From Perlucidibaca sp. (GTDB lineage Bacteria; Pseudomonadota; Gammaproteobacteria; Pseudomonadales; Moraxellaceae), in contig JAHFSA010000008.1 in assembly GCA_023265995.1 (NCBI GenBank), positions 1 to 64,000 of the forward strand: a stretch of DNA of 64,000 nt, read 5' to 3'. Positions 16,686 through 25,070 of the stretch are shown piece by piece. The first letter of the stretch is position 1. Each line of letters starts with the position of its first letter. The position numbers and the translations under genes were made by a program. The notes below the pieces were generated by a model. That model did not search any database. It was not told the origin of the DNA and worked only from the letters and a program-made list of their open reading frames with translations.

Positions 16686-17546
16686 ATGGCGGCCTGGCTG
16701 CTACTCTGCCTCGGCATCGGCCTCGTCGTCAGTCTGCTGCTCATTCGCTACAACCCGCGCTGGCTGTCACGCCTGGCATCACAGCTCGGCCAGCGTCAGG
16801 TCGTCCGGCTCTGGCTGGGCCGACTGATCGGCCAGCTGCTGCTGCCGCCGCTGCATCGCCGTCTCCTGCTCGGCCTGCTCGAACTCGACCGCAGCACCGT
16901 CAACGACATCATGATTCCGCGCCAGGCCGTCAGCGGCATCGATCTCGAAGATGACATCGATGCCATCGTGCATGCCCTGCGCACCACCCAGCACACCCGC
17001 CTGCCGGTCTATCGCGGCGACCTCAACCAGACCGTCGGCATCCTGCATGTGCGCAATGCCACGCGCTTCCTCGGTCGCGGCGCGCTGAGCAAGGCCGAAC
17101 TGCTGCAGTTCGCGCGTGCGCCCTACTTCCTGCCCGAGCGCACACCGCTGCCGACACAGCTGCTGGAGTTCCAGAAACACAGGCGCCGTCTTGGCCTGGT
17201 GGTGGATGAGTACGGCGATGTCCAGGGCATCGTGACGCTGGAAGCCATACTCGAGGAGCTGGTCGGAGAGTTCACCACACGTGCCGCCGACCGCCATCCC
17301 GACATCACGCGTCAGCCCGATGGCAGCTGTCTGATCGATGGCGCCGCCAGCCTGCGCACCATCAATCGCACGCTGGGCTGGTCACTGCCCACCGACGGCC
17401 CGCGCACCCTCAACGGCCTGCTGCTGGAGCAGCTGGAAACCATCCCGGAGGCGCCGGTGGGCATTGCCGTCGCCGGCTACCGCATCGAAGTGCTGCAGCT
17501 GCGCGGGCATCTGATCAAGTCGGCGAAGGTGCTGAAGATCGGCTGA
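16686..17546 (+). CDS. CorC/HlyC-family CBS-domain protein with a single N-terminal helix
   Basis: A 286-aa protein. Residues 1-20 form one hydrophobic helix. Two CBS domains follow (VNDIMIPRQAVSGIDLEDD and the segment around LGLVVDEYGDVQGIVTLEA), then the transporter-associated CorC_HlyC domain (LIDGAASLRTINRTLGW to AGYRIEVLQLRG). Relatives at this locus (YfjD/CorB type) are normally over 400 aa with a three-helix DUF21 domain. Here that domain is essentially absent and there is no room for it, since ypjD ends 3 nt upstream. It may act with a separate partner in Mg/Co homeostasis. Confidence 0.82.
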   Translation: MAAWLLLCLGIGLVVSLLLIRYNPRWLSRLASQLGQRQVVRLWLGRLIGQLLLPPLHRRLLLGLLELDRSTVNDIMIPRQAVSGIDLEDDIDAIVHALRTTQHTRLPVYRGDLNQTVGILHVRNATRFLGRGALSKAELLQFARAPYFLPERTPLPTQLLEFQKHRRRLGLVVDEYGDVQGIVTLEAILEELVGEFTTRAADRHPDITRQPDGSCLIDGAASLRTINRTLGWSLPTDGPRTLNGLLLEQLETIPEAPVGIAVAGYRIEVLQLRGHLIKSAKVLKIG

Positions 17547-17557
17547 TTCGTTGAGTA

Positions 17558-17750
17558 GTGTGTCCCGAGTGGGAGGGGGTCGGCGCGAAAACCCGCCGTG
17601 AACCCGCCCGGCCAGCGCGCTGCATCGCACTGGCGTTCGCGCGGTCCGGAGCGTTGCTCCGGCAAAGCCCGCGTTCACCCCTGGGGGCTCGGGCTCGGCA
17701 TCCCTGCCTCGCACGGTTTTCTCGCCGACCCCCTCCCTCTCGGAACACAC
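17558..17750. repeat. 193-bp inverted-repeat element
   Basis: Two arms of about 36 nt (17558-17593 and 17715-17750) are near-perfect inverted copies. Each contains GAGGGGGTCGGCG on one strand, and four positions differ. They enclose about 120 nt with a smaller hairpin (CCGGAGC GTT GCTCCGG). It sits between corC and the convergent purT, where a terminator would be expected. It may be a MITE-like or REP-like mobile repeat that doubles as a terminator. No transposase is encoded. Confidence 0.65.
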
Positions 17751-17786
17751 TCAGCAGAAACCTCTGTTAGCTCCCGCGTGCGCCCT

Positions 17787-18974
17787 TCACAGAGAAACCT
17801 GAATCTGCTCGATCACCTGCCGGGCCTTGGCCCGCGCGGCATCAATGCTCTCGCCCTGAGCCAGCGCCACGCCAAGACGGCGCTGACCGGCGACTTCGGG
17901 CTTGCCGAAGAGCTTGAGATCGGTGTCAGGCTCGGCCAGGGCCGCGGCGAGATTGCCGTACTGCATCTGACGGGAATCCCCTTCGACCAGCAGCACGCAG
18001 GATGCCGTGGCGCCCTGCTGACGAATCACCGGAATCGGCAGACCGAGAATGGCACGGGCATGCAGGGCGAATTCGGAGAGATTCTGTGACATCAGCGTCA
18101 CCAGACCGGTGTCGTGCGGACGCGGCGATACCTCGCTGAACCAGACCCGGTCGCCCTTGACGAACAGTTCGACGCCGAACAGGCCATGGCCGCCCAGCGC
18201 TTCGGTGACCTTGCCGGCGATGTCCTGCGCATGCGCCAGTGCCAGCGCAGACATCGGCTGCGGCTGCCAGGACTCGCGATAGTCGCCGGCGATCTGCAGA
18301 TGCCCGATGGGGTCGCAGAAAGACGTCCCGCCCATGTGGCGCACGGTCAGCAGGGTGATCTCGTAGTCGAAGTCTATGAAGCCCTCGACGATGACCCGAC
18401 CGCCGCCGGCACGACCGCCGGACTGGGCGTAGTCCCAGGCATGCTGAATGTCGGCGGCACTGCGCACCACGCTCTGGCCCTTGCCCGATGACGACATGAT
18501 GGGCTTGACCACGCAGGGCATGCCGATCTCGGCGACACCGACCGCGAAGGCCTCGAAGCTGTCGGCAAAGATATAGGGCGATGTCGCCAGACCCAGCGTC
18601 TCGGCGGCGAGACGGCGTATGCCCTCGCGATTCATGGTGAGCTGGGCCGCGCGCGCGGTCGGCACCACATGCCAGCCCTCGCCCTCCAGCCTGACCAGTT
18701 CGTCGGTGGCGATGGCCTCGATCTCGGGCACGATCAGCGCCGGCCTTTCGAGCTCGATGACACGACGCAGGGCTGCGCCATCGAGCATGGAAATGACATG
18801 GAAACGGTCGGCGACCTGCATGCCCGGCGCATGCTCGTAACGATCGACGGCAATCACCTCGCAGCCGAGACGCTTGAGCTCGATGATGACCTCACGGCCA
18901 AGCTCGCCGGCCCCGAGCAGCATGACGCGGGTGGCAACGGACGAAAACGGGGTACCGAGCAGGGGCAGGCTCAT
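17787..18974 (-). CDS. purT: Formate-dependent phosphoribosylglycinamide formyltransferase
   Basis: An ATP-grasp enzyme that makes FGAR from GAR, formate and ATP in purine synthesis. It has 395 aa, the usual length. Visible are the N-terminal substrate loop ([19 protein letters not shown]), the ATP-grasp signature ([15 protein letters not shown]), and the metal-binding, catalytic stretch ([20 protein letters not shown] then PHDTGLVTL). It is the last gene of a Nudix-gammaCA-purT operon, 19 nt after the carbonic anhydrase gene. Confidence 0.97.
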   Translation of the reverse strand: MSLPLLGTPFSSVATRVMLLGAGELGREVIIELKRLGCEVIAVDRYEHAPGMQVADRFHVISMLDGAALRRVIELERPALIVPEIEAIATDELVRLEGEGWHVVPTARAAQLTMNREGIRRLAAETLGLATSPYIFADSFEAFAVGVAEIGMPCVVKPIMSSSGKGQSVVRSAADIQHAWDYAQSGGRAGGGRVIVEGFIDFDYEITLLTVRHMGGTSFCDPIGHLQIAGDYRESWQPQPMSALALAHAQDIAGKVTEALGGHGLFGVELFVKGDRVWFSEVSPRPHDTGLVTLMSQNLSEFALHARAILGLPIPVIRQQGATASCVLLVEGDSRQMQYGNLAAALAEPDTDLKLFGKPEVAGQRRLGVALAQGESIDAARAKARQVIEQIQVSL

Positions 18975-18993
18975 GTCGACAGGCTCCGGGAAA

Positions 18994-19515
18994 TCAGTCT
19001 TGCGGTTTCAGGTCATGGCGGAAACGGCGGGCGTTCTCGACATAGTGGCTGGCGCTCATCAGCAGGCCCTGCCGGGTCGTCTCGTCAAGCTCGCGCACGA
19101 CCTTGCCGGGCGCGCCGACAACCAGGGAATTGTCCGGAATGACCTTGCCTTCGGCAATCAGCGCGCCGGCACCGATGATGCAGCCCTTGCCGATCTTCGC
19201 GCCATTGAGCACGACGGCCTGGATGCCGATCAGCGAGCCCTCGCCCACCGTGCAGCCATGCAGCATGGCCTGATGGCCTATGGTGACATTGGCGCCGATC
19301 TGCAGCGGAAAGCCGTAGTCGGCATGGAGCACGGCGCCATCCTGGACATTGCTGTTCTCGCCGATGGTGATGAGCTCGCAGTCGCCACGCACGACGGCGT
19401 TGAACCAGACGCTGGCATTGTTCTCCAGCACCACCGAACCAATGACGCTGGCGCTGTCGGCGATCCAGTACTCGCCACGGGTCTCGACCCGGCGATCGCC
19501 AAGACTGTATTTCAT
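18994..19515 (-). CDS. Gamma-class carbonic anhydrase family protein
   Basis: A 173-aa left-handed beta-helix protein with hexapeptide repeats across most of its length ([19 protein letters not shown] and onward). The three metal-ligand histidines are at VLHADYG and [11 protein letters not shown]. YrdA/PaaY-like members bind zinc and form trimers; the physiological reaction in this subgroup is often unknown. It lies 24 nt downstream of the CoA-type Nudix gene. Confidence 0.9.
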   Translation of the reverse strand: MKYSLGDRRVETRGEYWIADSASVIGSVVLENNASVWFNAVVRGDCELITIGENSNVQDGAVLHADYGFPLQIGANVTIGHQAMLHGCTVGEGSLIGIQAVVLNGAKIGKGCIIGAGALIAEGKVIPDNSLVVGAPGKVVRELDETTRQGLLMSASHYVENARRFRHDLKPQD

Positions 19516-19539
19516 GAAGGTCTCCTGCGGAGTGGCGCC

Positions 19540-20154
19540 TCAGCGCGCCTCGGGAACGAGTATGCCGGGCATGATCGGCGGCCACGGATAATCGATGTGA
19601 TGGTCGAAGCCCTGGCGCATGAACTCGACCAGCATGTAGGCCGTGAGCCCCCAGATGACATAGCCCTGATGGCGGAAGCACGGCACGACCAGATCGATGC
19701 CGCGGAAATTGATGCGATGGTCACGCACCGGCGCCTGCTCGAAGAAGAAGCGCAGGGGCACGCGGAACAGGCTCTCGACCTCGTCCGGGCTGCCGACCAG
19801 CTCGTGCTCGCCGCGCACCAGGCCAACCACCGGCAAGACCTTGATGCCGCTCTTCGCGCGCGCCAGCTTGAGCGCGCCGAGTATCTCCACGCTGTCAGCC
19901 GGCAGAGCCACTTCCTCGTGACTCTCGCGCAGAGCCGTCACCACCAGACTGGCGTCGCCGGCTTCGCGCTTGCCGCCGGGAAAGGCCACCTCGCCGGCAT
20001 GCGACTTCATGTGCGCCGGACGCCGGGTAAGCAGGACCTCCGGCTCGTCGCCGGGGAAGATCGCGATCAGCACGGCCGCGTCGGCGCCGTCCTGCGGGGG
20101 TACATGCGCATGCAGATTGCGGCGCAGGGTCTGGATCAATGAATGCTCGGTCAT
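19540..20154 (-). CDS. Nudix hydrolase, CoA pyrophosphatase (NudL) type
   Basis: A 204-aa hydrolase. The family-specific stretch RPAHMKSHAGEVAFPGG precedes the Nudix box, which runs from GGKREAGDA to TALRESHEEVAL and has all catalytic Glu residues. It probably splits CoA into phosphopantetheine and 3',5'-ADP. The ATG at 20154 gives the natural N-terminus (MTEHSLIQTLRRN); the frame stays open far upstream in G+C-rich sequence. It heads the operon with the gamma-carbonic anhydrase and purT, and is divergent from the zinc-ribbon Nudix gene 57 nt away. Confidence 0.88.
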   Translation of the reverse strand: MTEHSLIQTLRRNLHAHVPPQDGADAAVLIAIFPGDEPEVLLTRRPAHMKSHAGEVAFPGGKREAGDASLVVTALRESHEEVALPADSVEILGALKLARAKSGIKVLPVVGLVRGEHELVGSPDEVESLFRVPLRFFFEQAPVRDHRINFRGIDLVVPCFRHQGYVIWGLTAYMLVEFMRQGFDHHIDYPWPPIMPGILVPEAR

Positions 20155-20211
20155 GCCGGGATGATACACAGACAGCGATGTATACTGCGAACACGTCTCG
20201 GGAGCCTGTGC

Positions 20212-20766
20212 ATGAATTTTTGCAGCCACTGCGGTCACGCCGTCGAACATCGCATACCGGAAGGTGACAGCCGCCTGCGCCATGTCTGCCCTAGCTGCCA
20301 GACCATTCACTATCAGAACCCGCGCATCATCGCCGGCTGCCTGCCTGTCTGGGATGGCAAGGTGCTGCTCTGCCGCCGCGCCATCGAGCCGCGCTACGGC
20401 TTCTGGACGCTGCCGGCCGGCTTCATGGAGAACGGCGAGACCATCGCCGAGGGTGCCGCCCGCGAAACCTGGGAAGAAGCCGAGGCCAGCGTCAGCGGCC
20501 TGCAGATCTACACCATCTTCAACATTCCCTACATCAACCAGGTCTATGTGCTGCATCGCGGCGAACTGGTAGACGGCAAGTACGGTGTCGGCGTCGAATC
20601 GCTGGAGTGCCGGCTGTTCGCGGAGGACGAGATTCCCTGGGACGAACTGGCCTTCCCGTCGATCAAGAAGACCCTGCGCCACTATTTCGTCGATCGCCTG
20701 GGCAGTGAATTCCCGGTGCGCGTCGAGGACCTGACCTGGTCCCCGCCGAGAAAAACCGAGGTCTGA
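20212..20766 (+). CDS. Zinc-ribbon Nudix hydrolase
   Basis: A 184-aa protein. The N-terminal zinc ribbon has Cys pairs FCSHCG and VCPSCQ. It is followed by a Nudix domain whose box starts at GFMENGETIAEGAARE and ends TWEEAEASV. This resembles NudC-like and ADP-ribose pyrophosphatase-like proteins found widely in Pseudomonas; the substrate is not predictable. The start ATG follows GGGAG by about 7 nt. A possible -10 box, TATACT, lies at 20181-20186. Confidence 0.87.
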   Translation: MNFCSHCGHAVEHRIPEGDSRLRHVCPSCQTIHYQNPRIIAGCLPVWDGKVLLCRRAIEPRYGFWTLPAGFMENGETIAEGAARETWEEAEASVSGLQIYTIFNIPYINQVYVLHRGELVDGKYGVGVESLECRLFAEDEIPWDELAFPSIKKTLRHYFVDRLGSEFPVRVEDLTWSPPRKTEV

Positions 20767-20879
20767 TCCGCTGCACGACGGCGCCTGCCGCGCCCACGCC
20801 CTCTGCCCTCTGCTGCTCCGCCTCCTGCCCTGCGGGCACTCATCGCTTTTCCTGCGACAGTTCATGACCGCCAGGTCGA

Positions 20880-20901
20880 ATTGACGGAAACTCACGTCAA
20901 T
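20880..20901. promoter_or_regulatory. Inverted repeat ATTGACG-N8-CGTCAAT, likely operator
   Basis: A perfect 7-bp inverted repeat with an 8-nt spacer, about 95 nt before the first acyl-CoA dehydrogenase ATG. The geometry suits a TetR-type or other dimeric repressor controlling the two-gene fatty-acid operon. No such regulator is encoded nearby; the AraC gene downstream is the only local candidate. Confidence 0.45.
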
Positions 20902-20994
20902 CCAGCCAATCGCGCCGCAACATCCTGTGCATTAATCCGCTGGGTCGCCAGTCAGCCGTCATCGGCCACCACAACATCGCAGGAGACACCAAAG

Positions 20995-22284
20995 ATGAAT
21001 GCCAACCAAATTCAGGGTCTGGGGTTGAACTTCCTCAACCGCTTCGCCCAGTCCGACTGGCCTGATCGCCTCAAGGTCCGCAAGCCCATCGAGAAGCTGC
21101 TCTACACCGGCAGCAAGACCGGCTTCCAGCTCCTCGGCGTCGCCACCCGCACCTTCAAGCCGGCCAGCGGCGCCGGCAAGCAGCGCCTGCCCGCTGCCGC
21201 CAAGGGCCTGTTCGACATCAGCCTGAGCGAAGAACAGCAGATGATGCGCGACACCCTGCAGCGTTTCGCCAAGGATGTCCTGCGCCCGGCCGCCCACAAT
21301 GCCGACCATCACGCCGAACTCCCGGCCGGCCTGCTGGCCCAGGCCCAGGAACTCGGCCTGAACTTCTATGCCGTGCCGGAAGCTCTGGGTGGCATGGCCG
21401 CCGAACAGTCCGTGGTGACCAATGTGCTCGCCGCCGAAGACCTGGGCTACGGCGACTTCACGCTGGCCGCCGCCATCCTGACCCCGATGAGCATCGCCAA
21501 CGCGCTGACGCGCTGGGGCACGGCCGCCCAGCAGGAGAAATACCTGCCGGCCTTCGCCGAGGAAAATCCGCCGGTCGCCACCTTTGCCATCCAGGAAGCC
21601 ACCCCGGGCTTCAACCCGACGCAGCTCGCCACCACCGCCAAGCGTGCCGGCACCGGCTATGTGCTGAATGGCGACAAGAGCCTGGTGCTGCTCGGCAAGA
21701 ATGCCGAACTGTTCCTGGTCGCCGCCCAGCTCGATGGCCAGCCGGCCGTGTTCATTGTCGAAGCCGGCGCTGGTGTCTCCTTCCTGGAAGACCCGGCCAT
21801 GGGCCTCAAGGCCGCCGAAACCGTCAAGCTGCGTCTGGAGAACACCCCGGCCGAGAAGCTCGGTGAAGACGATTTCGACTACCAGGCCTTCCTCGACCTC
21901 GGCGCCCTCGCCTGGTGCGCACTCGCCGTCGGCACCTGCCAGGCCGTGCTCGACTACACCGCCCAGTACGCCAACGAGCGCATCGCCTTCGGCGAGCCGA
22001 TCTCGCACCGCCAGAGCGTGGCTTTCATGATCGCCGACATGGCCATCGAGACCGATGCCATGCGCATCCTGGTATGGAATGCCGCCTCGCTGGCCGAAGC
22101 CGGCAGGCCCTTCCACCGCGAAGCCTATCTGGCGCGCCTGCTGTGCGCCGAGAAGTCCATGAAGATCGGCAACGATGGCGTTCAGATCGTCGGCGGCCAC
22201 GGCTTCACCAAGGAGCATCCGGTCGAACGCTGGTACCGCGACCTGCGCGCCACCGCCGTCATGCACTCCGGCCTGCACGCCTGA
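20995..22284 (+). CDS. Acyl-CoA dehydrogenase homologue lacking the catalytic Glu
   Basis: A 429-aa member of the acyl-CoA dehydrogenase family. It carries an N-terminal extension of ~75 aa before the family start (ISLSEEQQMMRDTLQRFA). Key sites are degenerate. The flavin-contact motif is FAIQEATPGFNP instead of the usual TEPxxGSD form. The C-terminal end reads ERWYRDLRATAVMHSGLHA, with MHSG where active enzymes carry the Glu of YEGT. The second gene of the operon has both motifs intact, so this is probably the non-catalytic partner of a heteromeric enzyme. AGGAGA precedes the ATG by 8 nt. Confidence 0.85.
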   Translation: MNANQIQGLGLNFLNRFAQSDWPDRLKVRKPIEKLLYTGSKTGFQLLGVATRTFKPASGAGKQRLPAAAKGLFDISLSEEQQMMRDTLQRFAKDVLRPAAHNADHHAELPAGLLAQAQELGLNFYAVPEALGGMAAEQSVVTNVLAAEDLGYGDFTLAAAILTPMSIANALTRWGTAAQQEKYLPAFAEENPPVATFAIQEATPGFNPTQLATTAKRAGTGYVLNGDKSLVLLGKNAELFLVAAQLDGQPAVFIVEAGAGVSFLEDPAMGLKAAETVKLRLENTPAEKLGEDDFDYQAFLDLGALAWCALAVGTCQAVLDYTAQYANERIAFGEPISHRQSVAFMIADMAIETDAMRILVWNAASLAEAGRPFHREAYLARLLCAEKSMKIGNDGVQIVGGHGFTKEHPVERWYRDLRATAVMHSGLHA

Positions 22285-22312
22285 TCGCCCCACAGAATTC
22301 GAGGACACGACA

Positions 22313-23515
22313 ATGAATCTTGAAAACCCGAAGAAATATCAGCTGCTGGTCGACCAGGCCCGTGAAGTCGCCGTCAACTTCTTCCGCCCGATCTCGCGCA
22401 AGTACGACAAGGCCGAGCATGCCTATCCCAAGGAACTGGACATGCTGGCCTCGCTGCTGGATGGCATGAATGCCGGTTCCGCCGAAGGCACCAGCTCGAC
22501 CGCGCTGGGCAAGCGTGGCGCCAGCGATGACAACAGCATCAAGAACGGCGCCAACATGTCGGCCGCGCTGGGCGTGATCGAGCTCTGCTACGGCGACACC
22601 GCCTTCCTGCTCACCATGCCGCGCCAGGGCCTCGGCAACTCGGCCATCGGCGCCGTCGCCAACGAAGAGCAGCTGAAGCGCTTCAACGGCATGTGGGCCG
22701 CCATGGCCATCACCGAACCGGGCACCGGCTCCGACTCGGCCAACATCCGCACCACCGCGGTCAAGGATGGTGACGACTACATCCTCAATGGCGAGAAGAT
22801 CTTCGTGACCTGCGGCGAACGTGCCGACTGCGTCGTGGTCTGGGCCACCCTGGACAAGAACCTCGGCCGTGCCGCCATCAAGTCCTTTGTGGTCGAACGT
22901 GGTACCCCGGGCATGGAAGTCGCGCGTCTGGAGCACAAGCTCGGCATCAAGGCCTCCGATACCGCCGCGATCAACTTCATTGACTGCCGCGTGCCGGCCG
23001 CCAACCTGCTGGGCAATCCGGAGATCGATGTCGCCAAGGGCTTCGCCGGTGTCATGGAAACCTTCGACAACACCCGTCCGCTGGTCGCCGCCATGGCCGT
23101 CGGTTGCGCCAAGGCCTCGCTGGAGCGCATCAAGGAACTGCTCAAGGATCAGCTGGACGCGAACTACGCGACGCCGATGCTCAACACCTCGAACATCGCC
23201 GCCACCATCTACCGCATGGAAGCCGAATGGGAGGCCTGCCGCCTGCTCACCCTGAAGGCCTGCTGGATGGCCGACAACAAGCGTCCGAACTCCAAGGAAG
23301 CCTCGATCGCCAAGGCCAAGGCCGGCCGCATCGGCAGCGAAATCACGCTGAAGTGTGTGGAGCTGGCTGCTTCACTGGGTTACGGCGAGGATGAACTGCT
23401 CGAGAAGTGGGCTCGTGACTCGAAGATTCTCGACATCTTCGAAGGCACGCAGCAGATCCAGCAGCTGATCATTGCCCGTCGTGTGCTGGGCAAGAGCTCG
23501 TCCGAGCTGAAGTAA
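22313..23515 (+). CDS. Acyl-CoA dehydrogenase, catalytic partner
   Basis: A 400-aa flavoprotein oxidising acyl-CoA at the alpha-beta bond. Flavin motif AITEPGTGSDSANIRTT and catalytic-base motif ILDIFEGTQQIQQL are both intact. It starts 28 nt after the preceding homologue, at an ATG following GAGGACACGACA. The frame is also open through the end of the first gene, but that is a shadow. With the Glu-less homologue it probably forms a two-subunit dehydrogenase; substrate chain length or side chain is unknown. Confidence 0.9.
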   Translation: MNLENPKKYQLLVDQAREVAVNFFRPISRKYDKAEHAYPKELDMLASLLDGMNAGSAEGTSSTALGKRGASDDNSIKNGANMSAALGVIELCYGDTAFLLTMPRQGLGNSAIGAVANEEQLKRFNGMWAAMAITEPGTGSDSANIRTTAVKDGDDYILNGEKIFVTCGERADCVVVWATLDKNLGRAAIKSFVVERGTPGMEVARLEHKLGIKASDTAAINFIDCRVPAANLLGNPEIDVAKGFAGVMETFDNTRPLVAAMAVGCAKASLERIKELLKDQLDANYATPMLNTSNIAATIYRMEAEWEACRLLTLKACWMADNKRPNSKEASIAKAKAGRIGSEITLKCVELAASLGYGEDELLEKWARDSKILDIFEGTQQIQQLIIARRVLGKSSSELK

Positions 23516-23532
23516 GAGAAACAGTATCAGGC

Positions 23533-23564
23533 GTCGGGGCCGGCCAGTCTGGGCCGGGCCCGAC
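23533..23564. terminator. G+C-rich hairpin after the dehydrogenase operon
   Basis: A long imperfect stem (GTCGGGGCCGGCC with GGGCCGGGCCCGAC, bulged) lies 17 nt past the stop codon. There is no T run, so it may be a weak terminator or an RNA-stabilising hairpin. Confidence 0.35.
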
Positions 23565-23629
23565 ACCCTGCTGCATCAGGCCGGCAACATCAAACCGGCA
23601 AGATCTTCCCTCCCGCGCATTGCCCGGGG

Positions 23630-24658
23630 TCAGCCGCCACGCTTGGCTGCCGCCCTCTCCTCCTGCTTGCGCTTGCGGTATTCGATCGGTGTCTCGTTGG
23701 TCCAGCGCTTGAAGGCACGATAGAACGTGCTGGGCTCGGCGAAGCCGGTGAGATAGACGATCTGCTCGATGCTTTCATCCGTGCGCGCCAGCAGACGTCG
23801 CGCCAGGCGTGAACGATAGTCGGCGAGCACATGGTTGAAGCTGGTACCGGCCTCCTCCAGCTCGGTACGCAGACGCCGTGCCGACATGTCGAGACGCTGC
23901 GCCACCGCCTCCAGACTGGTCTCGCCGGACTCCAGCATTTCACCGATGGCACGCTTGACCTCGCCGACGAGATCGAGGCGCACCAGCTCGGCCATCTTCT
24001 CGTTGGCCATCTTTTCGTGCAGGCGCAACAGGCTGGGCTCGGCATGCCAGACCTTGTGGTCGAGCACGGCCGGGTCGAAATAGACACGGTTCTCGCTGCA
24101 GCCCAGGGTCGCCGGGCAGCCGTAGACACGCTCGTACTCGGCGTTGGGAGCACCTTCGGTATGGGTGAAGTGCACCGCCAGCGGCTTGAAGTGGCCATCG
24201 GTGAGCGAACTGAAAAAGCGGATGGCACCAACGACCAGGGCTTCGGCAAAGTGGCGTTGCTCATCGGAGTCCGCCAGGTCACCGATGTAGGCGTTGTGGC
24301 CATCTACGATCAGGCGCGCGGTGATGGCATCGCTGAGCAGGCGCTGATAGGCCAGGGCACGACGCAGGCCTTCGCCAAACGTGGGACTGGACGAAATCAG
24401 GTACTCCAGCACCTGGCCGCGATAGACCGGCAGATGCTCGCCCAGATGCAGGCCGATGTGCGGGTCGCCGGAGAAATCCTCCAGGGCTTTCCAGAAACGG
24501 GCCTGGCCGGAGTATGGCGTACGCTCGGAGGCCTCGACGTCGAGCAGGGCCGGCGAGATCCGTGCCTGCTTGAGGATGGCATCCACGGGCAAGCCCGACT
24601 TGAGCATGGCCTGGTAGGCGAGCCTGAGCAGAATGGGCGCATCGGTGCGCTCGGCCAT
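23630..24658 (-). CDS. AraC-family regulator with Arabinose_bd-type N-terminus
   Basis: A 342-aa transcription regulator. The sensing half includes LKQARISPALLDVEASERTP and SGDPHIGLHLGEHLPV. The C-terminal DNA-binding part has HTH units at LEAVAQRLDMSARRLRTEL and IEQIVYLTGFAEPSTFYRAF, followed by KRWTNETPIEYRKRKQEE. The basic tail (KQEERAAAKRGG) is a little extended. It is convergent with the acyl-CoA dehydrogenase operon and may control it, though the gene order does not prove this. Confidence 0.87.
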   Translation of the reverse strand: MAERTDAPILLRLAYQAMLKSGLPVDAILKQARISPALLDVEASERTPYSGQARFWKALEDFSGDPHIGLHLGEHLPVYRGQVLEYLISSSPTFGEGLRRALAYQRLLSDAITARLIVDGHNAYIGDLADSDEQRHFAEALVVGAIRFFSSLTDGHFKPLAVHFTHTEGAPNAEYERVYGCPATLGCSENRVYFDPAVLDHKVWHAEPSLLRLHEKMANEKMAELVRLDLVGEVKRAIGEMLESGETSLEAVAQRLDMSARRLRTELEEAGTSFNHVLADYRSRLARRLLARTDESIEQIVYLTGFAEPSTFYRAFKRWTNETPIEYRKRKQEERAAAKRGG

Positions 24659-24737
24659 GAAAAATCGATCCTGATGCTACAAAACGGGCCTGCAAAAGAG
24701 CTTTTGCCGGAACTGGCCCTTTTTACCGTGAAACGCG

Positions 24738-25058
24738 TCAGATCGGCAACAGCGCGACCACGTCATAAGCCGGTGTTTCATACGGATGTGTAGATTTCAG
24801 CGCCGCCACGACCTCATTCACACATGAGGCCGGCAACACCAGCTCCACCCGCCACTCCGGCACATGCTCGACCGCGCCAACCTGGCCGATGTGCGGATCG
24901 GCGCCGGCGAGCGGCCGGAACTGGCCCTCGCCGAGCACCTGCCAGGCACAGCGGTCATAGTTCCCGACGCGGCCGGCGCCAGCATCGAAGAGCGCCGTCT
25001 TCACCACCTCCAGGTGGCTGTCGGGAATGTAGACCGTGAGCTTGAGCAGGCCGTCCAT
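24738..25058 (-). CDS. YqfO/NIF3-associated small PII-like domain protein
   Basis: A 106-aa protein matching the ~100-aa CutA/PII-like domain inserted in NIF3 (YqfO) proteins, here as a stand-alone protein. Diagnostic segments are LTVYIPDSHLEVVKTALFDA, GRVGNYDRCAWQ, GQFRPLAGADPHIG and HPYETPAYDV. The function is unknown. It begins 12 nt after the purL stop and so is probably co-transcribed with it. Confidence 0.8.
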   Translation of the reverse strand: MDGLLKLTVYIPDSHLEVVKTALFDAGAGRVGNYDRCAWQVLGEGQFRPLAGADPHIGQVGAVEHVPEWRVELVLPASCVNEVVAALKSTHPYETPAYDVVALLPI

Positions 25059-25070
25059 GTCAGTCCGGCA

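Noticed and set aside
17558-17750. CRISPR or coding region in the intergenic repeat
   Set aside because: There are only two arms, inverted rather than direct, and no spacers. Short frames on both strands simply translate the arms.
19540-20895. 451-codon version of the CoA Nudix gene
   Set aside because: The first ~247 codons cross the divergent zinc-ribbon Nudix gene and have no family similarity; the start at 20154 gives the normal length.
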